Positions 26,530 to 35,402 of a stretch of 64,000 bases of DNA are shown in pieces. Within the stretch, counting starts at the first letter, position 1. Each line of letters starts with the position of its first letter. Origin of the DNA: Leptospira bandrabouensis (GTDB taxonomy: Bacteria > Spirochaetota > Leptospiria > Leptospirales > Leptospiraceae); contig NZ_RQHT01000014.1 in NCBI RefSeq assembly GCF_004770905.1, positions 620,001 to 684,000 of the forward strand. The letters run 5' to 3'. The position numbers and the translations under genes are program-made. A model generated the notes under the pieces. It was not told the DNA's origin. It was given only the letters and a program-made list of their open reading frames with translations, and ran no database searches.

Positions 26530-27369
26530 TTAAAATAGAGAATCTTTACGAAGTCGTTCCACTTCCCATTGGAATGTAGTTTCTCTGAGTTGCGGAGTAT
26601 TTCCTTCTACAGTTCCCACAAGAGAATAACTTGATTCTTTTCCGTAAGTATCAGGTAAACGTTTGAGTATGAATTTACCTGATTTAATGAGTTCAATGAC
26701 ATGGAGTAAAAAAGGATCCTTTTCTTTTCGACTCATCTCTTCCATAGAATAATAAAAAGTAGAAAGACCTTTATAAAACCAATCGATGTATTCGTTTTTA
26801 CCTTTGGGCCAAATTTGTTCCAAACGAATTTCCGATTCTTGGACAAGCGACTTACCAAGAAAAGGTTTTTGCAAAACACGACACTGGGAATAAATTTCAA
26901 AATTTAAATCCCGGTCTCCACCCTTTTCAAAATCCACACCGATCCAACGAATCCAAGATTTTTTTTCTTTGATGGATAAAGCAGGTATCAGTGCAAACAA
27001 ATAACCTTGGTCTTTGAATATCCTTTCATGAGCCAGATGTTCTAAAATTTCCATCGGGATCATATAGTGGCCTTTAGCCCATTCAATCACATAAGGAATG
27101 GATTCCAATTGCAAGTATTCCGGTGGAGTTTCCGAACGAATGATATCACCAAACTGAGTTAAGATAAAAATAAAAGATAACAACTCCTGACGACTAAGAC
27201 CCGAAAGCACACTTACAGATCCACTTAAGTTTTGAAGCGCACGGCGAATCATAAGATGTTGTTGGAGTTGGGTTTGATTTTCAGACAAAATAATCCCTAG
27301 ATGTTTTTCAAAATTGCGAAGGCTAACACGTTCACAATTTTTAAAATTACCAGAGATACTAAATGGCAT
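26530..27369 (-). CDS. Hypothetical protein, 279 aa
   Basis: I do not recognise this protein. It is soluble, without a signal peptide, with helical stretches and many aromatic residues ([31 protein letters not shown]). Its ATG overlaps the purD stop by one base (TAATG), so it is translated from the valS-purD mRNA. No catalytic motif can be made out. The context, between valine tRNA charging/purine synthesis and prfB, says little about function. Confidence 0.7.
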   Translation of the reverse strand: MPFSISGNFKNCERVSLRNFEKHLGIILSENQTQLQQHLMIRRALQNLSGSVSVLSGLSRQELLSFIFILTQFGDIIRSETPPEYLQLESIPYVIEWAKGHYMIPMEILEHLAHERIFKDQGYLFALIPALSIKEKKSWIRWIGVDFEKGGDRDLNFEIYSQCRVLQKPFLGKSLVQESEIRLEQIWPKGKNEYIDWFYKGLSTFYYSMEEMSRKEKDPFLLHVIELIKSGKFILKRLPDTYGKESSYSLVGTVEGNTPQLRETTFQWEVERLRKDSLF

Positions 27370-28646
27370 TAGAGAGCACGCCTTCCTATGTCTTTTCTAT
27401 AAAATGTATCTGGTGCTTTGATTTTCCCTAAAAACGCATAACAATCATAAATGGCATCTTTTAGAGAATTTCCAAAAGAAGTGATTCCGAGAATTCGTCC
27501 ACCATTTGCCAAAATTTGGTTTTCTTGGCTTTTCGTTCCCGCATGGTAAACCACCACATTCCCTTCGTTTGGTGGGATCTCCAGAGGCATCCCTTTTTGT
27601 GGGGCGTCCGGATATCCTTTCGCTGCAAGCACCACAATGGCAGAGGATCCTTCTTTTAGTTTTAGATTTCTCTCAGGGAGATTTCCTACCGCTGAAGCAT
27701 AAAATATAGGTAAAATATCTTCATCCAACAAACGAAGTACACATTGCGTTTCTGGATCTCCGAAACGACAATTAAACTCCACTACATTGGGGTTTCCTTC
27801 TTTGGTAATCATAAGACCAACATAAAGTAGTCCTTTATAAGGATGGCCCGAATTGCGAAATTCAGCTAACATTGGTTCAATGACGAGTTCCTTAACTTTA
27901 GATAGAACAACATCTGTCACAATCGGTGCTGGTGCATAAGCACCCATCCCCCCTGTGTTTGGACCAATGTCTCCATCATAAGCTCGTTTGTGGTCTTGGG
28001 CCGCAGGAAGGCACATATACCTTTCTCCGTCAGTGATGACAAAGAGAGATGCTTCTTCGCCTTCTAAAAAGGATTCCAAAACTACCTTGTTCCCACTTTC
28101 CCCAAACTTTGATTCTAAAAATATTTCATCTAATGCTTGTTTTACTTCCTTCATTTCGAAAGCAACAGTGACACCCTTTCCAGCAGCAAGGCCATCCGCT
28201 TTGACAACCAAGGGTAACATTTCTTTTTGGGCATAACTCCAAGCAGATTCATGATCTGTAAATACAGCAAAGGAGGCAGTAGGAACTTTGGCACGTTTCA
28301 TCATTTCTTTGGCAAAGTGTTTACTTCCTTCCACTTGCGCGCAATAAGCAGAAGGTCCAAAACAAGGGATACCTATTTCAGCACACCAATCAGAGAGTCC
28401 ATTGACAAGAGGATCTTCTGGGCCAACGACAACAAGGTTGGTTCCTGAAGATTTTAGATAATCAAAAAATTTGGATTTATCAGTGATGGATATATCATTT
28501 GCATCCAATAATAAATCTTTTGCAAAACCACCGTTCCCAGGAAACACCTTAAGAGATTCCAATGATTTTGATTTAGAGATAGCATCCGCTAACGCATGTT
28601 CTCTTCCGCCACTTCCAATGAGTAAAACTTTAAATTTATGATCCAA
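27369..28646 (-). CDS. purD: Phosphoribosylamine-glycine ligase (GAR synthetase)
   Basis: 425 aa, the usual length. PurD joins glycine to 5-phosphoribosylamine in purine synthesis. The N-terminal [20 protein letters not shown], the ATP-grasp segment [16 protein letters not shown] and [14 protein letters not shown] (metal-binding) are clear family blocks. Its start lies 11 bases inside the valS 3' end and its stop overlaps the next gene by one base, so valS, purD and the unknown gene form a tight operon. Confidence 0.96.
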   Translation of the reverse strand: MDHKFKVLLIGSGGREHALADAISKSKSLESLKVFPGNGGFAKDLLLDANDISITDKSKFFDYLKSSGTNLVVVGPEDPLVNGLSDWCAEIGIPCFGPSAYCAQVEGSKHFAKEMMKRAKVPTASFAVFTDHESAWSYAQKEMLPLVVKADGLAAGKGVTVAFEMKEVKQALDEIFLESKFGESGNKVVLESFLEGEEASLFVITDGERYMCLPAAQDHKRAYDGDIGPNTGGMGAYAPAPIVTDVVLSKVKELVIEPMLAEFRNSGHPYKGLLYVGLMITKEGNPNVVEFNCRFGDPETQCVLRLLDEDILPIFYASAVGNLPERNLKLKEGSSAIVVLAAKGYPDAPQKGMPLEIPPNEGNVVVYHAGTKSQENQILANGGRILGITSFGNSLKDAIYDCYAFLGKIKAPDTFYRKDIGRRAL

Positions 28647-31320
28647 TTTTTTCTAAAGCCCTTACCGTACTTTCTAGTTTCTCTTTCCAGGTATTATACT
28701 TTTCTCTTTCTTTTTCTACGACGTCCGGTTTTGCTTTTTCTAAGAACGATGGATTGTTGATTTTGTTTTCCAACTTTTCCATTTCCAATTGGATTTGTTT
28801 TTTCTCTTTTTCCAATCGTTGTTTTTCTTTTTCAAAATCAAAAATACCTTCTAAAGGAAGAAAAATTTCTCCAATCGAAAAAGCACCTACGGAATCTGTA
28901 TTTTTTGCTTCATAAGAATCTAAAAATTCCAAACTCTCTGCTTTAGAAAGTTGAAGGATGGATTTAATTTCTCGTTCCATCATTTCTTTTAATTCTTTAT
29001 GGCCGCACTTGATGATAACCTTACATTTTTTCTCAGGTTTAACTCCGAGTTCTGCGCGCATGTTTCGGATCTTTGTGATGATCTCTCGCACCAGTTCCAT
29101 TCGAACCACAGCTGGTGCGGAATCAGAAACTCCATACGGTTTTGGAAATTCAGTTTTTGCAAGTTCGGTAGTCTCAAGTAAGGAATGAATTTCTTCCGTA
29201 ATGAAAGGCATAAACGGATGGAGAAGTCCGAGTGATTTTTTTAATATACTGACAAGAACAAACCGCGCTTTCTCTTGTGATTCGGGAGTTACATTTCCAT
29301 ACACACGAGCTTTGGTTAATTCCAAATACCAATCACAGAACGATCCCCAAACAAAATCATAAACAGCATTTGCCATTTCGAAAAATAGATAACCGGAATA
29401 AGCTTTTTCATACTTACTAAGCATCCGATCAAACTCATTCAAAATCCAAAGGTCAGTATCTTCTAAAGAATTAAGTTCTGGTTCTTTAGCCTCGAACTCT
29501 TCCGGTAGGTTCATAAAAATAAACCGGCTTGAGTTCCAAATTTTATTACAAAAAGATCTATAACCATCTAACCGCGATTCGTCGAAAAGAATGTCCTTTC
29601 CTTCTGGTAAAACGGCTGCGAGAAAAAATCGAAACGAATCGGTTCCGTATTTAGTCATCATGTCCAAAGGATCGACTACGTTTCCAAGGGACTTACTAAA
29701 CTTCTTACCATCTTTATCACGAACAAGGCCATGAATGAGAACCTTTTGAAAAGGAACATCCCCCATAAATTTGAGACCGTTCATAATCATCCGTGCCACC
29801 CAGAAGAAGATGATATCAAATCCAGTCACGAGTACGGAAGTAGGATAGTATTGTTTGAGTTCTTCCGAATTTTCAGGCCAACCAAAAACCGTGAAAGGCC
29901 AAAGCCCGGAAGAGAACCAAGTATCCAGAACGTCTTCATCTTGTTTGATGGTCTCTTTGGTTACTGAAATTCCTTTTTTAGAAAATAAAGATACCGCTTC
30001 TTCGACGGATTCAGCCACCACCATCTCACCGTTTGGTGCATAATACGCAGGAATTCTATGACCCCACCATAGTTGGCGAGAAATACACCAATCGCGGATA
30101 TTTTCCATCCACTCAAAGTATGTTTTTTCCCACATTTTTGGTTGGAATTGCACCTTTCCTGATTTCACAACTTCAATAGCTGGTTTTGCAAGAGATTCAA
30201 TTTTTACAAACCATTGAGTCGATAACAACGGTTCGATGACCGCACCACCTCTTTGGTTGTGACCCACACTATGGATATGGGTTTCTATTTTTTCAATATA
30301 ACCATTGGCTTCTAACTCTTCCACAACTCGTTTGCGAGCTTCGAACCGGTCGAGTCCATTGTATTTACCTGTATGTTCGTTGAGAGTCCCATCCAAGTTC
30401 ATAATGTTGATTGGAGTGAGTTTCAAACGAAGTCCCGCTTCATAGTCATTGATGTCATGGGCCGGAGTGATTTTCACAAGCCCCGATCCAAATTCTTTAT
30501 CTACAAAGGAATCAAACAAAACGGGGATTTCTTTACCCGCAATTGGTAAAAATACAAACTTATCTTTTAAATCCGTATAACGTGCATCATCTGGGTGGGC
30601 ACAAACTGCCACGTCACCAAACATGGTTTCGGGTCTTGTGGTTGCGACAACGATGTATTCCCCTTTGGTAAGGGTTTTTGGATCTTTCGATTTAAATTCT
30701 GCTTTTGGATATTTGATATGATAGAGTTTGCCTTGTTTTTCTTTATACTCTACTTCAATGTCTGAAATTGCAGTTTTCGTGACAGGACACCAATTGATGA
30801 TCCGTTCACCGCGGTAAATCAATCCTTCATCATACAAACTACGAAATACTTTAATGACTGCTTTGGAAAGACCTTCATCAAACGTAAATCGTTCGCGTGA
30901 CCAATCTACCGATTCACCGAGTAACCGTTGTTGCTTGGCAATCATTCCACCGGAGTGTGCTTTCCATTCCCAAACTTTTTCAATAAATCCTTCGCGAGTA
31001 AAATCAGTTCGAGACTTTCCTTCTTTTCCTAACTCACGTTCCACAACCACTTGTGTTGCGATTCCAGCGTGATCCATTCCAGGAACCCAAACTACATTTT
31101 TACCTTTTTTACGTTCGATACGAATGATGATGTCTTGGATGGTATGATTGAGTGCATGACCAATGTGTAAATTCCCTGTAACATTTGGTGGAGGGATGAC
31201 GATCGAAAATGTTTCTTTGCGAGAAGAGTCAGGCGCGAAGGTTTTTTTTTCTTCCCAGGTTTTTATCCATTTGGGCTCTACAGATTCGGGATCGTAACGG
31301 TCAGGTAGCTGTGATTTCAT
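28636..31320 (-). CDS. valS: Valyl-tRNA synthetase
   Basis: 894 aa. It charges tRNA-Val. Class I signatures [18 protein letters not shown] (HIGH, about residue 52) and [13 protein letters not shown] (KMSKS loop), the editing-domain block [19 protein letters not shown], and the C-terminal coiled coil typical of ValRS ([18 protein letters not shown]) are present. It is the first gene of the valS-purD operon; the divergent 49-aa gene starts 116 bases away. Confidence 0.97.
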   Translation of the reverse strand: MKSQLPDRYDPESVEPKWIKTWEEKKTFAPDSSRKETFSIVIPPPNVTGNLHIGHALNHTIQDIIIRIERKKGKNVVWVPGMDHAGIATQVVVERELGKEGKSRTDFTREGFIEKVWEWKAHSGGMIAKQQRLLGESVDWSRERFTFDEGLSKAVIKVFRSLYDEGLIYRGERIINWCPVTKTAISDIEVEYKEKQGKLYHIKYPKAEFKSKDPKTLTKGEYIVVATTRPETMFGDVAVCAHPDDARYTDLKDKFVFLPIAGKEIPVLFDSFVDKEFGSGLVKITPAHDINDYEAGLRLKLTPINIMNLDGTLNEHTGKYNGLDRFEARKRVVEELEANGYIEKIETHIHSVGHNQRGGAVIEPLLSTQWFVKIESLAKPAIEVVKSGKVQFQPKMWEKTYFEWMENIRDWCISRQLWWGHRIPAYYAPNGEMVVAESVEEAVSLFSKKGISVTKETIKQDEDVLDTWFSSGLWPFTVFGWPENSEELKQYYPTSVLVTGFDIIFFWVARMIMNGLKFMGDVPFQKVLIHGLVRDKDGKKFSKSLGNVVDPLDMMTKYGTDSFRFFLAAVLPEGKDILFDESRLDGYRSFCNKIWNSSRFIFMNLPEEFEAKEPELNSLEDTDLWILNEFDRMLSKYEKAYSGYLFFEMANAVYDFVWGSFCDWYLELTKARVYGNVTPESQEKARFVLVSILKKSLGLLHPFMPFITEEIHSLLETTELAKTEFPKPYGVSDSAPAVVRMELVREIITKIRNMRAELGVKPEKKCKVIIKCGHKELKEMMEREIKSILQLSKAESLEFLDSYEAKNTDSVGAFSIGEIFLPLEGIFDFEKEKQRLEKEKKQIQLEMEKLENKINNPSFLEKAKPDVVEKEREKYNTWKEKLESTVRALEKIGS

Positions 31321-31436
31321 AGGGTCTTTGGATTTCTTGCACTTTACTATGTTTCGTAAAGAGTTTAGGGGTCAAGGATGAAACAGCAACCAAGGTTCGC
31401 ATTGACAGAAAGGAGAGGCAAAAGAATCTGGTTGGC

Positions 31437-31586
31437 ATGAACGCAAAAACAGCAAAAATTCTCGGCAAATATGCAACCTTCAAAGGTGTTTCAGAAAAAC
31501 AATTGAAACGTGATTGGTTGTCTCTTTCCCATATTGAGAAAGATAAAAAAAGACAAGAAATCCTTAAAGAAATCGCTAAGAAATAA
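31437..31586 (+). CDS. Small basic protein, 49 aa
   Basis: ATG frame of 49 codons (MNAKTAKILGKYATFKG ... EIAKK), Lys-rich and predicted helical. AGGAGAGG lies 18 bases before the ATG, farther than normal; the in-frame CTG at 31428 would be 9 bases from it, so the true start is uncertain. A hairpin with a T-run directly follows the stop, which supports a real short gene. No family recognised. It resembles the 53-aa gene at 1502 in size, Lys content, AKK ending and in the hairpin that runs into the next gene. Confidence 0.55.
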   Translation: MNAKTAKILGKYATFKGVSEKQLKRDWLSLSHIEKDKKRQEILKEIAKK

Positions 31587-31591
31587 GATTG

Positions 31592-31618
31592 GCGGAAGAT
31601 TTCTTCCGCACCGTTTTT
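31592..31618 (+). terminator. Hairpin and T-run directly before the thioredoxin-like lipoprotein
   Basis: GCGGAAG (31592-31598), loop ATTT, CTTCCGC (31603-31609), then ACCG and TTTTT (31614-31618). A seven-base-pair perfect stem, five bases after the 49-aa stop. The T-run touches the ATG at 31619, so it either ends the short transcript or attenuates the next gene. Confidence 0.6.
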
Positions 31619-32065
31619 ATGGAACGCAAGTTTCACATTCTTTTCACTCTCCTTTTTTTCGGATCTTCCTTCCTAAGCCTTTCCCATTGTTCCAAACAAA
31701 GTGACATAATACTTTCTCAATACGAAGAAAGTCTGGCGATTGCCAAGGACTCAAACCGAAAACTCATCGTGGTTTTTGGTGCTGACTGGTGTCCCGATTG
31801 CAGAGCGTTGGAGGGAATTTTTCGGGAACCAGAACCGAAGGCCCTACTCACAGAGAATTTTTTAATCCTAAAAGTGGACGTGGGCCGCTTTGATAAAAAC
31901 CTAAGTCTAAATGAAAAACTAGGGAACCCGATTGAAAATGGAATCCCTGCTCTCGTTGTCATTGACCCAACAGGAAAAATTCTTACCTCTACCAAAGGAG
32001 GAGAATTCTCTAACGCCAGTAAGATGACAAAAGAACAAGTTTTAGAATATTTATATCGCCTTTAG
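31619..32065 (+). CDS. Thioredoxin-fold lipoprotein
   Basis: About 148 aa. A signal peptide ends in a lipobox-like LSLSHC, so it is probably a lipoprotein. The thioredoxin-like domain has the active-site motif ADWCPDCRALE (CxxC) and IPALVVIDPTG with the cis-Pro. It likely works in disulfide reduction or isomerisation in the periplasm. The in-frame TTG at 31589 would add ten residues but would put the hairpin into the coding region, so I chose the ATG at 31619. The next gene, also secreted, starts 25 bases downstream. Confidence 0.82.
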   Translation: MERKFHILFTLLFFGSSFLSLSHCSKQSDIILSQYEESLAIAKDSNRKLIVVFGADWCPDCRALEGIFREPEPKALLTENFLILKVDVGRFDKNLSLNEKLGNPIENGIPALVVIDPTGKILTSTKGGEFSNASKMTKEQVLEYLYRL

Positions 32066-32069
32066 GAGA

Positions 32070-32087
32070 AGGTTGCCAGTGCAACCT
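32070..32087 (+). promoter_or_regulatory. Intercistronic hairpin at the ribosome site of the next gene
   Basis: AGGTTGC, loop CAGT, GCAACCT: a perfect seven-base-pair stem. The purine tract AGGAGAAGG (32064-32072) enters the stem, and the stem ends two bases before the ATG at 32090. Folding would bring the Shine-Dalgarno close to the start or partly hide it. There is no T-run, so it is not a terminator. Confidence 0.45.
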
Positions 32088-32089
32088 AC

Positions 32090-32659
32090 ATGTTTATGTA
32101 CCAAGTCCAAATCTTTAAAAATAACTTTGTTTCGAACTTTAAATCTCAGTCCTTTTTCAAAAATTTCATTCAATATCTAATCCTTCTTCCCATCCTTATT
32201 TTCAACTTATCTCTTTTTGCCGAGGAACCAACCACTCCACCATTGGTTCTTGGAAATACCCTTCCTGAAATCAATTATACCAACCAATGGGAAGAACCAA
32301 GCCCCATTCCTCTTGAGACAACGAAGGTCATCTTTATTTCTGATATGGATGCCAGTAAAATCATCCATCCCATTTTAGAAAAAGAAGGTAAAGGATATTT
32401 GGAAGGAAGACATGCAGTGATTATTTCAGACATTCATAAAATGCCTAGCCTCATCACTAAATTTGTAGCACTTCCAAAAATGAAATCCTATCCGTATACT
32501 CTTCGTTTGGTGAGAGAAGAAAAAGTAGCAGATCCCTTTCCAAGAACAAAAGGATCTTTAACCTTAATTCAGCTAAAAGCCGGTAAAATCACCAAAATTC
32601 AAATCACCAACTTGGAAACAGAGATTCGTTCTTTTTTGGAAACACCACAGGGCAAATAA
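32090..32659 (+). CDS. Secreted hypothetical protein, 189 aa
   Basis: A long N-terminal region with a hydrophobic core (FIQYLILLPILIFNLSLFAEE) is a Sec signal peptide with cleavage likely near ALF-A/E, about residue 44. The mature part of about 145 residues has alternating strands and helices (KVIFISDMDASKIIHPIL, HAVIISDIHKMPSL, GSLTLIQLKAGKI) that resemble a thioredoxin-like fold of the YtfJ type, but no CxxC is present and I am not sure of the family. ATGs at 32090 and 32096 are both possible. Likely in an operon with the thioredoxin-fold lipoprotein 25 bases upstream. Confidence 0.65.
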   Translation: MFMYQVQIFKNNFVSNFKSQSFFKNFIQYLILLPILIFNLSLFAEEPTTPPLVLGNTLPEINYTNQWEEPSPIPLETTKVIFISDMDASKIIHPILEKEGKGYLEGRHAVIISDIHKMPSLITKFVALPKMKSYPYTLRLVREEKVADPFPRTKGSLTLIQLKAGKITKIQITNLETEIRSFLETPQGK

Positions 32660-32700
32660 ATTAGCTATTTTCGTATTTGTTTTTAGAGAACCTATTCAAA

Positions 32701-32717
32701 GTTTAATGCCATTAAAC
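32701..32717. promoter_or_regulatory. Perfect palindrome upstream of the flavin monooxygenase gene
   Basis: GTTTAATG C CATTAAAC, an eight-base perfect inverted repeat with a one-base centre. Size and symmetry suit a dimeric regulator's operator or a small hairpin at the 3' end of the previous gene. No regulator gene lies next to it, so this is inference. Confidence 0.4.
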
Positions 32718-32741
32718 TAACATTTACTGAAAAAACTAATT

Positions 32742-32761
32742 TTTTACATGGAAATGTAAAA
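32742..32761. promoter_or_regulatory. Second perfect inverted repeat upstream of the flavin monooxygenase gene
   Basis: TTTTACAT, GGAA, ATGTAAAA: an eight-base stem with a four-base loop, 25 bases after the first palindrome and 72 bases before the ATG. It could be an operator or a weak terminator of the preceding unit; there is no T-run on the plus strand. Confidence 0.4.
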
Positions 32762-32833
32762 TCGTCTTGATAAAGACATTCTATATTGTAAAAATCTCTC
32801 CCTAAGTCTATTTTTAGTTGTGAGAGAAATACT

Positions 32834-34264
32834 ATGGCATTTCCTAAAGTTTGCGTCATTGGGGCCGGATCTTCCGGTATAACAGTCATTAAATCACTTA
32901 AGGAAAATGGAATTCCTTTTGATTGTTACGAAAAAGGAAGTGATGTAGGTGGGAACTGGCGTTACAAAAACGACAATGGTCTCAGTAATATTTACAAATC
33001 CCTTCATATCAACACACACCGGGATCGTATGGAATACCGCGACTTTCCGATGCCAAAAAATTACCCAGACTACCCGAATCACGAACCTATTCAAAATTAT
33101 TTTTTATCTTATGTAGATCACTTTGGACTTCGCAAACACATCCAATTCAAAAATGGAATCAAAAAAGCAGAACGCACTGAAGACGGACTTTGGAAAATCA
33201 CTCCCGAAAAAGGACCAACCAAATACTATGACGCGTTAGTCGTTGCCAATGGGCATCACTGGAGTGAACGTTGGCCGGATCCTGCCTTCCCTGGGAAATT
33301 TTCTGGTCAAGTAATCCATTCACATTCCTATGTTGATCCAAAAACACCTGTTAACTGCGAAGGAAAAAACGTAGTCGTCCTAGGAATGGGAAATAGTGCG
33401 ATGGATATTTCTGTGGAACTTTCGAGGCCTGGGGTTGCCAAAAAAGTTTTTTTATCGGCAAGACGTGGTGCTTACGTCATTCCCAATTATCTTTTTGGAA
33501 AACCTTTAGATAAATTAACCGAATACACACCACATTGGGTTCCTTTTTTTATCCAACAAACACTTGCTCACCTACTCATTCGTTTTGGGGTTGGAAAAAT
33601 GGAAGACTTTGGTTTGCCAAAACCAGATCATAAATTTGGTTCCGCCCACCCAACCATCTCTCAAGATTTGCTTGTTAGGTTAGGACGAGGGGATATCAAA
33701 CCAAAGCCAGTCATCACAGAACTCAAAGGGAAAAAAATCGCCTTTGCCGATGGAACCGAAGAAGAAGCAGATGTTCTCATTTATTGTACGGGTTACAATA
33801 TTAAGTTTCCTTTCTTTGATGAAGATTTTTTATCAGCACCAAATAATTATATTCCTCTTTATTACAAAATGATCAAACCAGGAATTAATAATTTGTTTTT
33901 TGTCGGCCTTATGCAACCGTTAGGTGCGATTATGCCACTCGCAGAATGCCAAGGAAAATGGATAAGCCAATATCTTACTGGAAATTATGTATTACCTTCT
34001 AAAGAGGATATGGAAAAGGCCATCGAACGCGACCAAACAAAAATGCAAAAAAGGTATGTGAGTAGCACACGCCACACCATCCAAGTGGATTACGATTCAT
34101 TCCTTTATGAGATGAAAGAAGAAATGGCAATGGGCAAAAAAAGATCGGCAAAACTCGGAAACCATTTGCCAATCGAAGCACGAGCGGAATTCCTTTCGGA
34201 AGGACGTCATGATTCTTCTAAACCTTCGAGATCTTCTAAAAAGAAACTGGTTCGCAGCAGATAA
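32834..34264 (+). CDS. Flavin-containing monooxygenase (FMO-like)
   Basis: 476 aa. An N-terminal FAD-binding GAGSSG (about residue 11), the FMO fingerprint FSGQVIHSHSY (FxGxxxHxxxY) near residue 157 and an NADPH-binding GMGNSAMD near residue 186 identify the class B flavoprotein monooxygenase family; YCTGYN near residue 315 is the late conserved block. The fingerprint ends in Tyr, favouring FMO over Baeyer-Villiger type. Substrate unknown; the family oxidises soft N or S centres with NADPH and O2. GAGAGAAATACT precedes the ATG. Its 3' end overlaps the M23 peptidase gene by 56 bases. Confidence 0.9.
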   Translation: MAFPKVCVIGAGSSGITVIKSLKENGIPFDCYEKGSDVGGNWRYKNDNGLSNIYKSLHINTHRDRMEYRDFPMPKNYPDYPNHEPIQNYFLSYVDHFGLRKHIQFKNGIKKAERTEDGLWKITPEKGPTKYYDALVVANGHHWSERWPDPAFPGKFSGQVIHSHSYVDPKTPVNCEGKNVVVLGMGNSAMDISVELSRPGVAKKVFLSARRGAYVIPNYLFGKPLDKLTEYTPHWVPFFIQQTLAHLLIRFGVGKMEDFGLPKPDHKFGSAHPTISQDLLVRLGRGDIKPKPVITELKGKKIAFADGTEEEADVLIYCTGYNIKFPFFDEDFLSAPNNYIPLYYKMIKPGINNLFFVGLMQPLGAIMPLAECQGKWISQYLTGNYVLPSKEDMEKAIERDQTKMQKRYVSSTRHTIQVDYDSFLYEMKEEMAMGKKRSAKLGNHLPIEARAEFLSEGRHDSSKPSRSSKKKLVRSR

Positions 34265-34988
34265 CTTTTATTTTCCTTTCTTTTTCACAATCTGTCTTTC
34301 TCTCCTTGGGACAGGTTGTGTTTCTAAAGGTTATTCTTACCAAGGAAACCCTTTGTTCGGTTGGATGGAATCTTCAGGCGAAGTCCGTACCACAGACCCC
34401 TTTCCCATATTAAAACGTTATCCTACTTTCCAAGCCACAGACTTTGAATTTCCTGTAGGGGGGAAGTATGCAGAAGGATATTACTTAGCCCAAAAGTTCG
34501 GAGCCGAAAATGGAAAGTTTGGTGGTAGAAAACATTTAGGCGAAGATTGGAATGCAATGACGGGAGGTGATAGTGATTATGCGGCTCCTGTTTATTCCTT
34601 TGGGAATGGAGTGGTTTCCGAAATTGCCGACTATGGCGGTGGTTGGGGAAAGGTGGTTCGGGTTGTCCATTATCACAATGTAGGAAATGGAAAGTTTTGG
34701 TATTTAGAATCAGTTTATGCTCACCTTCATACCATTGACGTTGAACCAGGACAATTGGTAAAAAAAACAGAATGGATTGGAACCATTGGAGATGCTGGTG
34801 GCAATTATCCGGCACATCTACATTTCGAACTCCGTTCTAAAATTGGTGGGTTGTTAGGTGGGGGATATGCCCTGAAAACTGATGGTTTTTTGCCACCAAC
34901 CAGGTGGCTTATGCAGTACGGGCCAAAGGATAAATCCTTTTCTGAAGAGAGTTTTCAGTATCTAATCGAAAAAGGGGGAACTCTCTAA
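34209..34988 (+). CDS. M23 (LytM-type) peptidase lipoprotein
   Basis: 259 aa. The signal sequence ends in LLGTGC, a lipobox, so it is probably membrane-anchored in the envelope. The M23 domain has HLGEDW (first zinc His and Asp) and AHLHFELR (HxH zinc ligand), with a glycine-rich strand between, so it looks catalytically intact and likely cuts peptidoglycan crosslinks. The ATG at 34209 has GGAAGGA five bases upstream, which supports this start although it lies 56 bases inside the monooxygenase gene. Translation of the two is probably linked. Confidence 0.88.
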   Translation: MILLNLRDLLKRNWFAADNFYFPFFFTICLSLLGTGCVSKGYSYQGNPLFGWMESSGEVRTTDPFPILKRYPTFQATDFEFPVGGKYAEGYYLAQKFGAENGKFGGRKHLGEDWNAMTGGDSDYAAPVYSFGNGVVSEIADYGGGWGKVVRVVHYHNVGNGKFWYLESVYAHLHTIDVEPGQLVKKTEWIGTIGDAGGNYPAHLHFELRSKIGGLLGGGYALKTDGFLPPTRWLMQYGPKDKSFSEESFQYLIEKGGTL

Positions 34989-34992
34989 TCGA

Positions 34993-35021
34993 TAGTTTCT
35001 AATTTATGAAATTAAAAACTA
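34993..35021. terminator. Bidirectional AT-rich hairpin between convergent genes
   Basis: TAGTTT-C-TAATTT, loop ATG, AAATTA-A-AAACTA: two six-base stems separated by one C/A mismatch. It lies between the M23 stop and the PilZ-like stop (it includes the latter) and reads the same from both sides, fitting a shared 3' end. Confidence 0.5.
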
Positions 35022-35350
35022 CTGATAAAACTCAACACTTCGTCTTCTTTTTCGGCATTTGTGTCATAAAAATTACAATGGATTTCATATAGAGGTTCAT
35101 TCTCTACTTTTTGGCACTTTAATATTTTCACAAGAAAGTCAATAGAACCGGTCATAGAAATCATTTTTAAGGAAATTTTCATAATGGAAGGCACCTCAAT
35201 GTCATAAGGGTGAAAAAACATAATCCCCCTGGCACTGATATGTTTCTTAGAATCATAATCCTTAAGTTGTTCCAATTGAATTTCGAATGTAGCTGGAATT
35301 TCTGTGTAATGATTTGGCTTCATAGGCTTGGTATATACTGCAACAAACAT
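35012..35350 (-). CDS. PilZ-like domain protein, 112 aa
   Basis: The protein has the general PilZ shape: a basic N-terminus (KPNHYTEIPATFEIQL), HISARGIMFF in the place of the (D/N)xSxxG motif, then alternating strands (SIMKISLKMISMTGSIDFLVKILKC) and a short C-terminal helix. The RxxxR motif needed for cyclic-di-GMP binding is absent, so if it is PilZ it probably does not bind the nucleotide in the usual way. It lies 52 bases downstream of the symporter gene on the same strand. The start is uncertain; an in-frame ATG nine codons later is possible. Confidence 0.55.
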   Translation of the reverse strand: MFVAVYTKPMKPNHYTEIPATFEIQLEQLKDYDSKKHISARGIMFFHPYDIEVPSIMKISLKMISMTGSIDFLVKILKCQKVENEPLYEIHCNFYDTNAEKEDEVLSFISSF

Positions 35351-35402
35351 AGTAAATTGATACTCTCATTCAATTACTATTTTATTACGTTCCTATAAAT
35401 CT

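Noticed and set aside
31589..31618. TTG start for the thioredoxin-like lipoprotein
   Set aside because: It would translate a seven-base-pair hairpin plus T-run and add ten residues before a good signal peptide; the ATG at 31619 fits better.
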